Positions 1 to 6,923 of a stretch of DNA of 39,688 bases are shown here, piece after piece. Numbering within the stretch: position 1 is the stretch's first letter; every line of letters begins with the position of its first letter. Source of the stretch: Bacteroidia bacterium (GTDB taxonomy: Bacteria > Bacteroidota > Bacteroidia > Cytophagales > Cyclobacteriaceae). The DNA is taken from NCBI GenBank assembly GCA_030425425.1, contig JAUIAO010000056.1:1-39688 (forward strand). The letters are read 5' to 3'. The notes beneath the pieces are model-generated. The model saw only the letters and a program-made list of their open reading frames with translations, was not told the origin of the DNA and made no database searches. The position numbers and the translations under genes are program-made.

Positions 1-112
1 ATTAAATAACTACATCCAGAGGATGTAGAATTATTATAACCCCTTTAAGGGGATAATTTGCTTTTGCCTTCTGAGAAGGCAAAAGATGTCCCCACGGATT
101 TAACATTTATTT

Positions 113-532
113 TTACTTATTACTTTTCTTCTCTTGTTCTTCTTGATACCTAATATATTTCTGAATCATTTCCCAATCCAGACCTATGGTATCTACACAA
201 TAACCTCGTGCCCAAAAGTGATTACCCCAATAGGGGCGTTGCTTTAGTTGCTTGAACTTATTCAACACTCGTATAGCAGTCCTTCCTTTTACTGTCCCAA
301 CATATTGTGAAACAGATACTTTCGGTGGAATCAGCACCATTATATGGACATGATCTTTCTGTATATTCATCTCGACAATCTCCGAACCTAATCGATCCGA
401 AAAACCTCTCACACATTCTTCAACTTCTTGCTTAATTTCTCCTTCTAATATCCTATATCTATATTTAGGTGTCCATACTATGTGATATGTACATGACCAC
501 AAAGCATGCGACAATTACTTAAATCGACTCAT
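113..532 (-). pseudogene. tnpA: IS200-like Y1 transposase TnpA interrupted by an in-frame stop at codon 6
   Basis: This is the HUH-family single-strand transposase of IS200. The HUH motif reads H-V-H (in KDHVHIM) and the catalytic tyrosine is in the C-terminal helix (IQKYIRYQE). The family's normal N-terminus is MSRFKKLSHALW. Here the ATG at 530-532 gives M-S-R-F-K, then TAA at 515-517, then in the same frame L-S-H-A-L-W. A single A-to-T change (AAA to TAA) explains it. The remaining open frame could only start at TTG 512-514, which would lose six or so residues. The gene is therefore probably inactive, or expressed poorly by re-initiation. The rest of the protein, about 133 residues, looks intact and of normal length. 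Confidence 0.8.
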
Positions 533-594
533 TGTTTTACTTTCCTTTGTTGTGGGGACAACTTTGGAAAGTTAAACTTGAGTCGCATGCTTTG
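500..594 (-). promoter_or_regulatory. Nested inverted repeats burying the tnpA start codon
   Basis: CAAAGCATGCGAC (500-512) pairs with GTCGCATGCTTTG (582-594). Inside it, CTTTCC (540-545) pairs with GGAAAG (566-571) and GTTGT (549-553) with ACAAC (558-562). An alternative pairing of about 526-545 with 566-584 would bury the original ATG (530-532) in a nearly continuous stem. In IS200 a leader hairpin that hides the start region is known to hold transposase translation down; the match here is by structure only. Confidence 0.6.
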
Positions 595-647
595 ATGGCA
601 AACCCATGTAAAACATCTCTGACCACCTTCATAGAAGGTGGATTTCT

Positions 648-1034
648 ATGATGCTATTAAAAGACTTAACATCTTTGGAGGATGGTGAATATTTTGGTTT
701 TCCAGTAGGCGCTGGTTTAGGATGTTTTGTTGATGAATCTACGAATGACTTATACCTTAAAATGATCGATCAATTTTACTCTGAAAACCCTGATAAGAAT
801 TACTATGACGATTTACTTGCCAAAGAATTTGAAGAGTACTCTTCTAAGAGTGAATTTTCAAGTGAAATAGGTGATTGGAATAATCACATTATTGATAATC
901 AAAAAAAATTGAACATAATTATGTTTTCATCTGGTTGGGGGGATGGTTATTACCCGACCTATTGGGGCTATGATGAAATCGGATCAACGATTGAGTTAAC
1001 TATAGACTTTCTTTTTTCCTTTGACGAGGAGTAA
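648..1034 (+). pseudogene. DUF4241-like protein, 5'-truncated C-terminal remnant
   Basis: The 128-residue frame contains the C-terminal signature of DUF4241 proteins: F-P-V-x-A-G-L-G-C-F-V-D near the start and S-S-G-W-G-D-G-Y-Y-P-T-Y-W-G-Y-D near the end. Members of that family are usually about 200 residues or more, with another domain before the FPVxAGLGCF motif, so the N-terminal part is missing. The frame opens directly against the left-end hairpin of the IS200-like element, and in-frame TAA at 609-611 closes it upstream. The likely history is insertion of the element into the gene, with the 5' part lying left of the window. The function of the family is not established. The stretch is more AT-rich than its neighbours. 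The ATG at 648 or 651 may be fortuitous. Confidence 0.6.
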
Positions 1035-1055
1035 GTTGACCAACATACAAGTCTT

Positions 1056-1538
1056 TTACCCCTTCTCAAATTTTAGATTTTTAGCATCAAACGAGAAGGG
1101 CAATAAGTGTCTCACATCCTCCAGCACGATGTAACTACTATCATTACTTCCCATGATCACTTTGATTGGTGATGATTGCTGACCGGCATACTCCAGCATA
1201 ACTTGTCTGCAGTTGCCACAGCTGTAAGCATCAGCAGTATCCATTTTGTTATTTCTGGCTACTACGGTGATTGCGCGGATAGGTTGTTTGCTCATGCTCT
1301 TAGCAGCAAACAAGGCGACTCTTTCAGCACATAGTCCAGAAGGATAAGCAGCATTTTCTTGATTGTTTCCGAGAATGATAGAGCCATCCTGAAGTTCTAC
1401 TGAGCTACCAACCTGAAAATTAGAATAAGGAGAGTGAGAGCCATTCATGGCATCAACAGCTTGCATTACCAGATGTTGGTCTTCCTCAGACAACTCATCA
1501 AAACTTTGTTTCAGGTAATTGAACTCAAATTTCTCCAT
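1056..1538 (-). CDS. cdd: Cytidine deaminase
   Basis: Zinc-dependent hydrolytic deamination of cytidine and deoxycytidine to uridine and deoxyuridine (pyrimidine salvage, cytosol). The 160-residue protein has the full signature: ENAAYPSGLCAER with the C70-A-E72 zinc and proton-shuttle motif, and C107-G-N-C110-R with the other two zinc cysteines. The N-terminal S-x-Y-S-N-F-x-V-G-S nucleoside-binding segment (about 36-45) is also present. Length is slightly above the usual 130-140 of the homotetrameric form because of an N-terminal extension. It is 53 bp downstream of the rhomboid gene on the same strand and may share its transcript. Confidence 0.93.
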   Translation of the reverse strand: MEKFEFNYLKQSFDELSEEDQHLVMQAVDAMNGSHSPYSNFQVGSSVELQDGSIILGNNQENAAYPSGLCAERVALFAAKSMSKQPIRAITVVARNNKMDTADAYSCGNCRQVMLEYAGQQSSPIKVIMGSNDSSYIVLEDVRHLLPFSFDAKNLKFEKG

Positions 1539-1591
1539 GTCAATTGCGTTTTTAGGGGTTGTTATTTACGCGAAACTTTTGAACCCGATTG

Positions 1592-2215
1592 TCAAAAGGG
1601 GCTGTAAGATAATATTTGCTCTACAAATCGTGGTGCTGCTTGCGGAAATATCGCTATCGCAAAGATTGCACCGTATATGGCACCATATAGATGTGCTTCG
1701 TGGTTTACACCATCGCTGAGGTTTTTACCTTGAAAATAAGAATAGATCAAATACAAAATGCCAAGGATAAAACCCGGAATGCCGATAATGCCAAAAAGGT
1801 AAATCTTCTCTAATGGGAAGTAAATGATGCTGGCAAATACCATGGCGGAAACGGCACCAGAGGCACCAAGGCTATTGTATTGAAGAATATCTTTTTTCTT
1901 CCAGGCACCCGGCAAATCAGAAAGAATGATAGCCGATATATAAAATAAAACAAAAACCACCTCGCTTCCAGAACCAATGATCTGACGAAAGACGATTTCC
2001 ACCAACCTTCCGAAAAAGTAGAAGGTAAACATGTTGAATCCCAAATGAATATAATTACCGTGAATGAATCCAGAGGTGATCAGCCGCCAGTATTCCCTTC
2101 TATTAAAAACCATGAATGGATTCATCAGGCATTTTTGGAATACTTGTGCATTGTTAAAGGCCCAAATACTGATGGCTACAGTAACGCCAATGATGATAAA
2201 AGTGATTGATGTCAT
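1592..2215 (-). CDS. Rhomboid-family intramembrane serine protease
   Basis: A 207-residue multi-span membrane protein with six hydrophobic segments. It carries the rhomboid catalytic pair: G-A-S119-G in the fourth helix (GASGAVSA) and H175 in the last helix (EAHLYGAIYG). The L1-loop side shows WRLITSGFIHGNYIHLGFNM, the typical W-R-x-[ILV]-T-x-x-F-x-H-x-x-x-x-H-x-x-x-N signature, whose Asn stabilises the oxyanion. It should cleave transmembrane substrates in the inner membrane; no substrate is evident from the context. It lies between the polyprenyl synthase and cdd genes on the same strand. Confidence 0.9.
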   Translation of the reverse strand: MTSITFIIIGVTVAISIWAFNNAQVFQKCLMNPFMVFNRREYWRLITSGFIHGNYIHLGFNMFTFYFFGRLVEIVFRQIIGSGSEVVFVLFYISAIILSDLPGAWKKKDILQYNSLGASGAVSAMVFASIIYFPLEKIYLFGIIGIPGFILGILYLIYSYFQGKNLSDGVNHEAHLYGAIYGAIFAIAIFPQAAPRFVEQILSYSPF

Positions 2216-2294
2216 TAAAGAATTTAGTTACAAGTTCTTGGTTATAGGCTTAATCGATGAATCAAACATGATCAGGGTCAGATACTCTGCTACT

Positions 2295-3269
2295 TTATTG
2301 CTCTCTTTTCATCAATTGCATGGCAAAGTTTTTCAAGATTTGCTTACCTTCTACATCAGCATCCAATTGATCCAACAAGTTAAACGCCTCATCAAAATAA
2401 TGGTTCATCAGGTCAGTAGTTTGTTCTTTGATTCCAAGCTGATTGTAGATAGTCGTTACAGCCGTTACTTTTTCTTTCGGGTCGAATGCTTCTTTATCTA
2501 GCCAATTTTCAAGTTCTTTTTTGGAGTCACCTTCTGCTTGTTCCAGGGCTTTGATCAGCAAAAAAGTTTTTTTATTGGAAATGATATCACCTCCCACCTG
2601 TTTGCCAAACTTGCTCTGATCAGCATATACATCCAGCAAATCATCCATCAGCTGAAAACCTATTCCCATTTTCACACCCAGATCGTATAGGACTTTTCTC
2701 TCTGATTCAGGCATTCCAGCCATCAATGCGCCAAATTCCAAACTAAAACCTAGAAGTACAGCCGTTTTGAGACGAATCATATTGATATATTCTTCTACTA
2801 ACACGATATTTTTCTCCTCAAAATCCATGTCAATCTGCTGACCTTCACAGACTTCCACTGCCGTGCGGTTAAATAGTCTCAGAGCTTCTGGAAGAATCTT
2901 TGGGTCAAGTTCTAATAAAAGATCATAAGCCTTCACCAACATGGTGTCACCACTAAGAATGGCGACAGTTCTATTCCATTTTTCATGGACAGTCGACATG
3001 CCTCGGCGAAGTGGCGCTTCATCCATGATGTCATCATGCATAAGTGTGAAATTGTGAAAAACCTCCACCGCCAGTGCAGGTTTTATGGCATTTTTCAACT
3101 GTCCATTTACCAATTGATGTCCCAGAAGAACCAACAACGGACGCATTCTTTTACCTCCTAAGGACAGGATATAAGAAATCGGCTCATACAGATTACTCGG
3201 CTGAGAAGGATAAGTGATTTGATCGATTTCGGATTTGATCAGTTCCTGAAGTTCAGGGATAGTTTTCAT
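2295..3269 (-). CDS. Polyprenyl (isoprenyl) diphosphate synthase, trans type
   Basis: Condenses isopentenyl diphosphate with an allylic diphosphate. Both aspartate-rich motifs are present: DDIMD (79-83) followed by EAPLRRG, and DDLLD (209-213), with GGKRMRP (38-44) at the substrate pocket. The residue five before the first motif is aromatic (F74), a position known to limit chain length, so a short product (C15-C20) is plausible, but product length cannot be fixed from sequence. The start is taken at ATG 3267-3269; an upstream TTG at 3290 would add seven residues of no family resemblance. The 324-residue length is normal. Confidence 0.9.
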   Translation of the reverse strand: MKTIPELQELIKSEIDQITYPSQPSNLYEPISYILSLGGKRMRPLLVLLGHQLVNGQLKNAIKPALAVEVFHNFTLMHDDIMDEAPLRRGMSTVHEKWNRTVAILSGDTMLVKAYDLLLELDPKILPEALRLFNRTAVEVCEGQQIDMDFEEKNIVLVEEYINMIRLKTAVLLGFSLEFGALMAGMPESERKVLYDLGVKMGIGFQLMDDLLDVYADQSKFGKQVGGDIISNKKTFLLIKALEQAEGDSKKELENWLDKEAFDPKEKVTAVTTIYNQLGIKEQTTDLMNHYFDEAFNLLDQLDADVEGKQILKNFAMQLMKREQ

Positions 3270-3419
3270 AAAAGTAAAAATTGAGGGCAATCTTAGTGAA
3301 AACTGAGGAAAGCAATCAATGTTGTAAAAAAGTTTAGGTGGAATAGTAGAACTGAAATTCAGATATATCTAATGTGAGCTTTGAAAATGGGTAATGGTAA
3401 GCTGAAAGCTATTAAAATA

Positions 3420-3760
3420 TAAAAGTCCCGGCATAGCCGAGACTTTGTCTTTTTGATACTCGCCCGACTCTGTCTTTCAAAATATTCATTGCCCTGTAAA
3501 ACCAAGGCATCGACACTCGCTCGACTCTGTCGGGCGAGAAATATTATAGAAGCATGAAGCTTCTTAACCACAACATCTCGGCACAGCAGTGATTTTGGTA
3601 TTAAATAATCGCTCGATTTTGTTGGTTGGTTAGGTAAAAGCCATAAGCTTTCAAAATACCCTTGCCCTGGCACAACCGAAGCATTGTACGGTCGCTCGAC
3701 TCTGTCGGGCCAGAAGTATTGTAGAAGGTTGGAGCTTCATAAAAACTCAATTTTCGAAAT
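3420..3760. repeat. REP-like palindromic repeat cluster, left of the RAYT gene
   Basis: Degenerate tandem copies of a composite palindromic unit. Clear elements are AAAGTCCCGGC-ata-GCCGAGACTTT (3422-3446, one mismatch), CTCGCTCGAC-tct-GTCGGGCGAG (3516-3538) and GCTCGAC-tct-GTCGGGC (3694-3710). The last two are each followed by AGAARTATTRTAGAAG and a GAAGC/GCTTC segment. GCCCTGTAAAACCAAGGC-type hairpins also occur (3491, 3664). Bases 3422-3474 are identical to 4441-4493 on the other side of the RAYT gene. Short frames running through these repeats are not considered genes. Confidence 0.8.
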
Positions 3761-3775
3761 ATGGTCGCGTCATTG

Positions 3776-4309
3776 CTAGGGTGCAACCACCTTGAGCGGG
3801 CTGAATGGATTGGCACTACTGTAATGATAATAGCTTTCTTCAGTGACAATCCCCGCCCTAACCGGATTCTGATGAATGTAATTAATCTTCTGATCGATCA
3901 ATGTGTTGTTATAGAGTTCCACAGGATAACTGGTGTTTTGCCAGACTTGAAACTCATCATTTTTCGGATTGTACTTGGCATGAAACCGAAACATATGAAG
4001 CAACCAATCTTTTCTGCTTTCCCGATTGTCAGTTTCGACAAATTGAATAAACTGTTTAGCCGTAAAACTTTTGAAATCCCTAATAAAATCACTCAGTCTT
4101 TTCTCATCTGTTCGTCTGCAAACAAGATGAACATGGCTGGGCATGATCACATATCCATAAATTTCTAAACCTTTATTTATCTGACAGTACTTCAAGCTTT
4201 CAATAGTAATATCACAGCATTCTTTTCGGGTGAAAAGGTCAATCCAGCCGACTATGGAAAAGGTTAGAAAATGCGCAAGGTCTGAATGTGCTTTTCTTAG
4301 TTCTGACAT
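3776..4309 (-). CDS. REP-associated tyrosine transposase (RAYT)
   Basis: A 177-residue Y1/HUH-type protein of the domesticated transposase family linked to REP palindromes. It has the HUH motif M-P-S-H59-V-H61-L-V, a central W-Q segment (VWQNTSYP), and Y-I-H-Q-N-P-V-R-A-G near the C-terminus, where Y144 is the candidate nucleophile. RAYTs bind and cleave REP hairpins as single strands. REP-like palindromes on both sides (3420-3760 and 4433-4585) fit that role very well. Start is ATG 4307-4309. It is different from the IS200-like transposase at 113-532 in sequence and context. Confidence 0.88.
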   Translation of the reverse strand: MSELRKAHSDLAHFLTFSIVGWIDLFTRKECCDITIESLKYCQINKGLEIYGYVIMPSHVHLVCRRTDEKRLSDFIRDFKSFTAKQFIQFVETDNRESRKDWLLHMFRFHAKYNPKNDEFQVWQNTSYPVELYNNTLIDQKINYIHQNPVRAGIVTEESYYHYSSANPFSPLKVVAP

Positions 4310-4432
4310 TTTCTAAAATTAGTCACACTTGCTGTATTTTGGGTAATGGAAGGATTTTTTGTTGTGGTTTATATTGGGAGGTTGAAAAGAGGCTATTGGC
4401 AATTTACTTTGCTTTACATGCCAGAAGCATAG

Positions 4433-4585
4433 AAAATAACAAAGTCCCGGCATAGCCGAGACTTTGTCTTTTTGATACTCGCCCGACTCTGTCGGGCGAA
4501 AGGTATTTTCGAAGCATGAAGTTTCCTTTTGAACAAGCCTCAGGCTTTTCAAATATTCATGCCCCGTTAAAACCGAGGCATGAAA
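4433..4585. repeat. REP-like palindromic repeat cluster, right of the RAYT gene
   Basis: One fuller copy of the composite unit: AAAGTCCCGGC-ata-GCCGAGACTTT (4441-4465), the perfect palindrome CGCCCGAC-tct-GTCGGGCG (4480-4498), a GAAGCATGAAG segment (4511-4521), and CATGCC...GGCATG (4558-4582). Bases 4441-4493 repeat 3422-3474 exactly in the same orientation. The unit ends at the stop codon of the ppk2 gene, so it may also act as that gene's terminator. Confidence 0.8.
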
Positions 4586-5374
4586 TCAATACACTTCAGG
4601 AACAAACGTTTGATAATCTACCGGTGGCCTCACATAGTTGCGATCCTGTGGCAATTCCGGTAATTCGATATCATTGAATTTAGCTTTTTCATAGGGAACC
4701 TGGCTGAGCAAGTGACTGATCACATTCAGACGTGCTTTTTTCTTATCATCGCCATTCACCACATACCATGGGCACTGCTTGGTATCCGTGTAAGAAAACA
4801 TATCGTCTTTGGCTTTGGAGTATTCCAGCCACTTTTCGCGCGATTCCAGATCCATCGGGCTAAATTTCCACCGTTTCAGTGGGTTGGTGATGCGCTCTTT
4901 GAATCTTTCTTCCTGCACTTCATCACTTACAGAAAACCAATACTTCAGAAGTGTAATCCCCGACCTGGTGATCATACGCTCAAATTCCGGACAAGATCTC
5001 AAAAACTCCTCATACTCTTCATCAGTACAAAATCCCATCACTTTTTCTACTCCGGCACGATTGTACCAGCTGCGATCAAAAATCACTATTTCTCCAGCCG
5101 CAGGAAGATGCGGAACATATCGCTGAAAATACCACTGAGATTTTTCTCGCTCAGTAGGTACGCCCAGGGCCACGACTTTGCAAATTCGTGGATTGAGCAC
5201 TTCTGTGATTCTTTTAATGGCGCCACCTTTTCCAGAGGCATCTCGTCCTTCAAAAATAATAACCACTTTTAGCCCTTGGTTTTTCACCCATGATTGTAAA
5301 TGGACGAGTTCTATATGTAGTTTTTTAAGTTCTTTGCTGTAGCTGAAGCTCTCTTTTCCCCCTTCTTTTGACAT
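4586..5374 (-). CDS. ppk2: Polyphosphate kinase 2 (PPK2 family)
   Basis: Transfers phosphate between inorganic polyphosphate and nucleoside diphosphates or monophosphates in the cytosol. The Walker A loop is G43-R-D-A-S-G-K-G-G51. The Walker B region is VIFDRSWYNRAGVE (about 97-110), and the lid carries ERFKERITNPLKRWKFSP. The sequence G-V-P-T-E-R-E-K-S-Q-W-Y-F-Q-R-Y is the PPK2 hallmark. At 262 residues it is a single-domain enzyme; the length and FVPEVY-type ending suggest class I (NDP-using), which is inference. Its stop codon directly meets the REP cluster. Confidence 0.93.
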   Translation of the reverse strand: MSKEGGKESFSYSKELKKLHIELVHLQSWVKNQGLKVVIIFEGRDASGKGGAIKRITEVLNPRICKVVALGVPTEREKSQWYFQRYVPHLPAAGEIVIFDRSWYNRAGVEKVMGFCTDEEYEEFLRSCPEFERMITRSGITLLKYWFSVSDEVQEERFKERITNPLKRWKFSPMDLESREKWLEYSKAKDDMFSYTDTKQCPWYVVNGDDKKKARLNVISHLLSQVPYEKAKFNDIELPELPQDRNYVRPPVDYQTFVPEVY

Positions 5375-5463
5375 GTTCCTAAGGTTTTGATGATTTCACA
5401 AGGTATGTCGCATAAAGATCAATTTTGGTGATGTTGATCATTTTGAGCAAAGATTTTTATTAG

Positions 5464-6318
5464 TCAGAACAAACTGCCCTGAACCGGAGGCTCTGGTTTG
5501 CCAAACCTCAATTCTGGAAAATCTTTTTCTAACACGCACTCTTCGTCATTGAGAGAGATTCGTTTTCGACCATCCTGCTGAAAAAGCTTTTTCACTGGAA
5601 AAGCTGTCAATTCAGATTCTGGGAATATGCGAATCTCCTTCTTTAGTTGCTCTGGTGGCAAATCAATATCCATCCATGCCTTTTTTCCCGTTTCATCCAG
5701 AATCGCCAATTGTCGAGCCTCGTCACTTCCTTTTGGTTTGTTGTGGACTTTGCTGCAAAGTGGGTTAGCAGCTGTGGTCACCAAACTCAAGGTGTTTATT
5801 TCCAATTCTTCGCTTTGACTTTTCCATGTTCGCCATATACCAGCGATATACATCGGTTCATCATTTTTAAGCTGAATGTGAAAATTGTAAGAATTTTTCC
5901 CTTGCCAATGCCAATCGAAATACCCATCCAGAACCGCAACACATCTCCGCTCCAGGGCCGATCTGTAATATGGATTTTCAAGTTCCCGGTTGAGTTTTGC
6001 GTTGAATGTCTTTTCGTCAAAGATTGTTTCAATCCTTGAGTTTAAGTATCGCGTAGCATATCTGGCCTGGTATTGCTCCATATCCTTCACAAAATGTGGA
6101 ATCAGGCCCCATTGAAAAAACTGGAAATTACCGGGATCATTCGCCGCAATCACGGGAAGCTTCCTGTGATCAAATGCTGTGGTGTGATATACAGATCCTA
6201 CTTTTTCATGAAAGACCCGAAGCTGTTTTTCCATTCGGGAAACATCATCAGCACTCCCTCCGGCATGATCTGCATATTTTTTAATCCTCTTTGTAAGATA
6301 GCGAACGTCGTAGCACAT
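5464..6318 (-). CDS. SRAP-domain protein (YedK/HMCES family), abasic-site DNA-protein crosslinker
   Basis: SRAP proteins shield abasic sites in single-stranded DNA by forming a thiazolidine bond through Cys2, exposed when Met1 is removed. Here the sequence begins M-C2-Y-D, supporting the chosen start. The W-G-L-I-P-H-F loop (70-76), the N93-S-R-I-E-T segment and H192 in the S-K-V-H-N-K-P motif are present. The usual G-F/W-Y-E-W motif reads G-Y-F-D135-W, so the position of the catalytic glutamate holds aspartate. The H-x-R-M-P motif is also altered to H-N-K-P. The protein has 284 residues, longer than YedK (about 220). No SOS-like box was recognised upstream. Confidence 0.9.
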   Translation of the reverse strand: MCYDVRYLTKRIKKYADHAGGSADDVSRMEKQLRVFHEKVGSVYHTTAFDHRKLPVIAANDPGNFQFFQWGLIPHFVKDMEQYQARYATRYLNSRIETIFDEKTFNAKLNRELENPYYRSALERRCVAVLDGYFDWHWQGKNSYNFHIQLKNDEPMYIAGIWRTWKSQSEELEINTLSLVTTAANPLCSKVHNKPKGSDEARQLAILDETGKKAWMDIDLPPEQLKKEIRIFPESELTAFPVKKLFQQDGRKRISLNDEECVLEKDFPELRFGKPEPPVQGSLF

Positions 6319-6376
6319 ATTTCCTTATTCTATTCATGAAGATAACCATTAAGCCAATTATTCGTTGCCTTTGAAT

Positions 6377-6670
6377 ATGAGTATCTCTAACAACAACCTA
6401 CGTATTAATCACGATTTAACCAACGAGTATTTCTATATCAAAGTGAAAGGCGGGACGGCTGAACTGAGGTATGAACGCCATGGAGATGCATATCTTGAGC
6501 TTGTCAGCACCACAGTGCCCTCTGATTCACAGGATTTTGGAATAGGCGGTTTATTAGTTGAAAAAGCCCTTAAATACGCAGAAAGGGAGGAGTTGAAAGT
6601 AAAACCTTCCTGCATTTTTGCGCAGAAATTCGTTCAGGAGCATTCAGAGTATAATTACTTACTGAATTAA
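6377..6670 (+). CDS. Small GNAT-fold N-acetyltransferase (YjdJ-like)
   Basis: A 97-residue protein resembling the minimal single-domain GNAT family that includes YjdJ. It has an N-terminal beta sheet (YFYIKVKGGTAELRYER), the T-x-V-P motif (TTVPSDSQDFGIGGLLVEKAL) with the G-I-G-G-L-L acetyl-CoA pyrophosphate loop, and the C-terminal K-V-x-P-x-C-x-F/Y-A segment. The substrate is unknown. The start is ATG 6377; an upstream TTG at 6365 would add four residues without support. It is divergent from the SRAP gene (58 bp between start codons). Confidence 0.8.
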   Translation: MSISNNNLRINHDLTNEYFYIKVKGGTAELRYERHGDAYLELVSTTVPSDSQDFGIGGLLVEKALKYAEREELKVKPSCIFAQKFVQEHSEYNYLLN

Positions 6671-6732
6671 AATTCTTTTTTAGCAATTCCTTTTTATTCT
6701 GAATTAGCACATTAGTTTTGGCCCTGAGGATT

Positions 6733-6788
6733 AAAAGCCAAGGGTTCTATGTTTAACCGCATTATGTTTCAACCCCCTTGGCTTTTTT
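6733..6788 (+). terminator. Long-loop hairpin with U-tract after the GNAT gene
   Basis: A perfect 12-bp stem, AAAAGCCAAGGG (6733-6744) with CCCTTGGCTTTT (6775-6786), runs straight into more T (to 6788), as in an intrinsic terminator for the plus strand. The 30-nt loop is unusually large and contains GCATTATGTTTCAA (6759-6772), which recurs in the loop of the hairpin at 6868-6912. Inside it lies a 13-codon frame starting ATG-TTT-AAC (6748-6789), judged not to be a gene. Confidence 0.65.
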
Positions 6789-6867
6789 AATGCTTTATTT
6801 CTAAACCAATAGGGTTTCTTCAAGTCCGATTGTTTTAATAACAAGATACTCGATGGAGTATGTATTG

Positions 6868-6912
6868 ACCGAGGGCTTGTATAATTAGCATTATGTTTCA
6901 AAAACCCTCGGT
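6868..6912. terminator. Hairpin at the 3' end of the asparaginase gene, sister of 6733-6788
   Basis: Stem ACCGAGGG (6868-6875) with CCCTCGGT (6905-6912) and a 29-nt loop that contains GCATTATGTTTCAA (6888-6901), identical to the loop segment of the upstream hairpin. Both are followed by an ATGCTTYATT segment. It starts 12 bp past the asparaginase stop codon and probably terminates that minus-strand transcript or both converging transcripts. Confidence 0.5.
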
Positions 6913-6923
6913 TATTTTATGCT

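Larger units (their letters stand above)
1..650 (-). mobile_element. IS200/IS605-family insertion sequence (IS200-like, single tnpA), ends approximate
   Basis: The element contains only a Y1 transposase gene on the minus strand and has subterminal hairpins instead of terminal inverted repeats, as expected for IS200. The right-end hairpin is CTACATCC-aga-GGATGTAG at 10-28 and the left-end hairpin is CCACCTTC-ata-GAAGGTGG at 623-641; both have 8-bp stems and 3-nt loops. Further hairpins lie at 40-52 (CCCCTT/AAGGGG) and 61-85 (12-bp stem), the latter just after the transposase stop and probably its terminator. The exact cleavage sites cannot be fixed without an empty-site comparison. The left end lies at or within a few bases of 648, where the DUF4241-like remnant begins. 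Confidence 0.8.

Noticed and set aside
2064-2501. Plus-strand open frame over the rhomboid and polyprenyl synthase genes
   Set aside because: It is antisense to two genes with complete family motifs and carries no recognisable motif.
3359-3673. Minus-strand open frame through the REP cluster
   Set aside because: It consists of repeat sequence (R-Q-S-R-A-S segments come from the palindromes) and has no protein-like composition.
3420-4585. CRISPR-like repeat array
   Set aside because: The repeats are degenerate palindromes of uneven spacing around a RAYT gene, with no uniform spacers or cas genes.
6748-6789. 13-codon leader peptide (MFNRIMFQPPWLF)
   Set aside because: No plus-strand gene follows for over a kilobase and the frame sits in the loop and arm of a terminator-like hairpin, so attenuation is unlikely.
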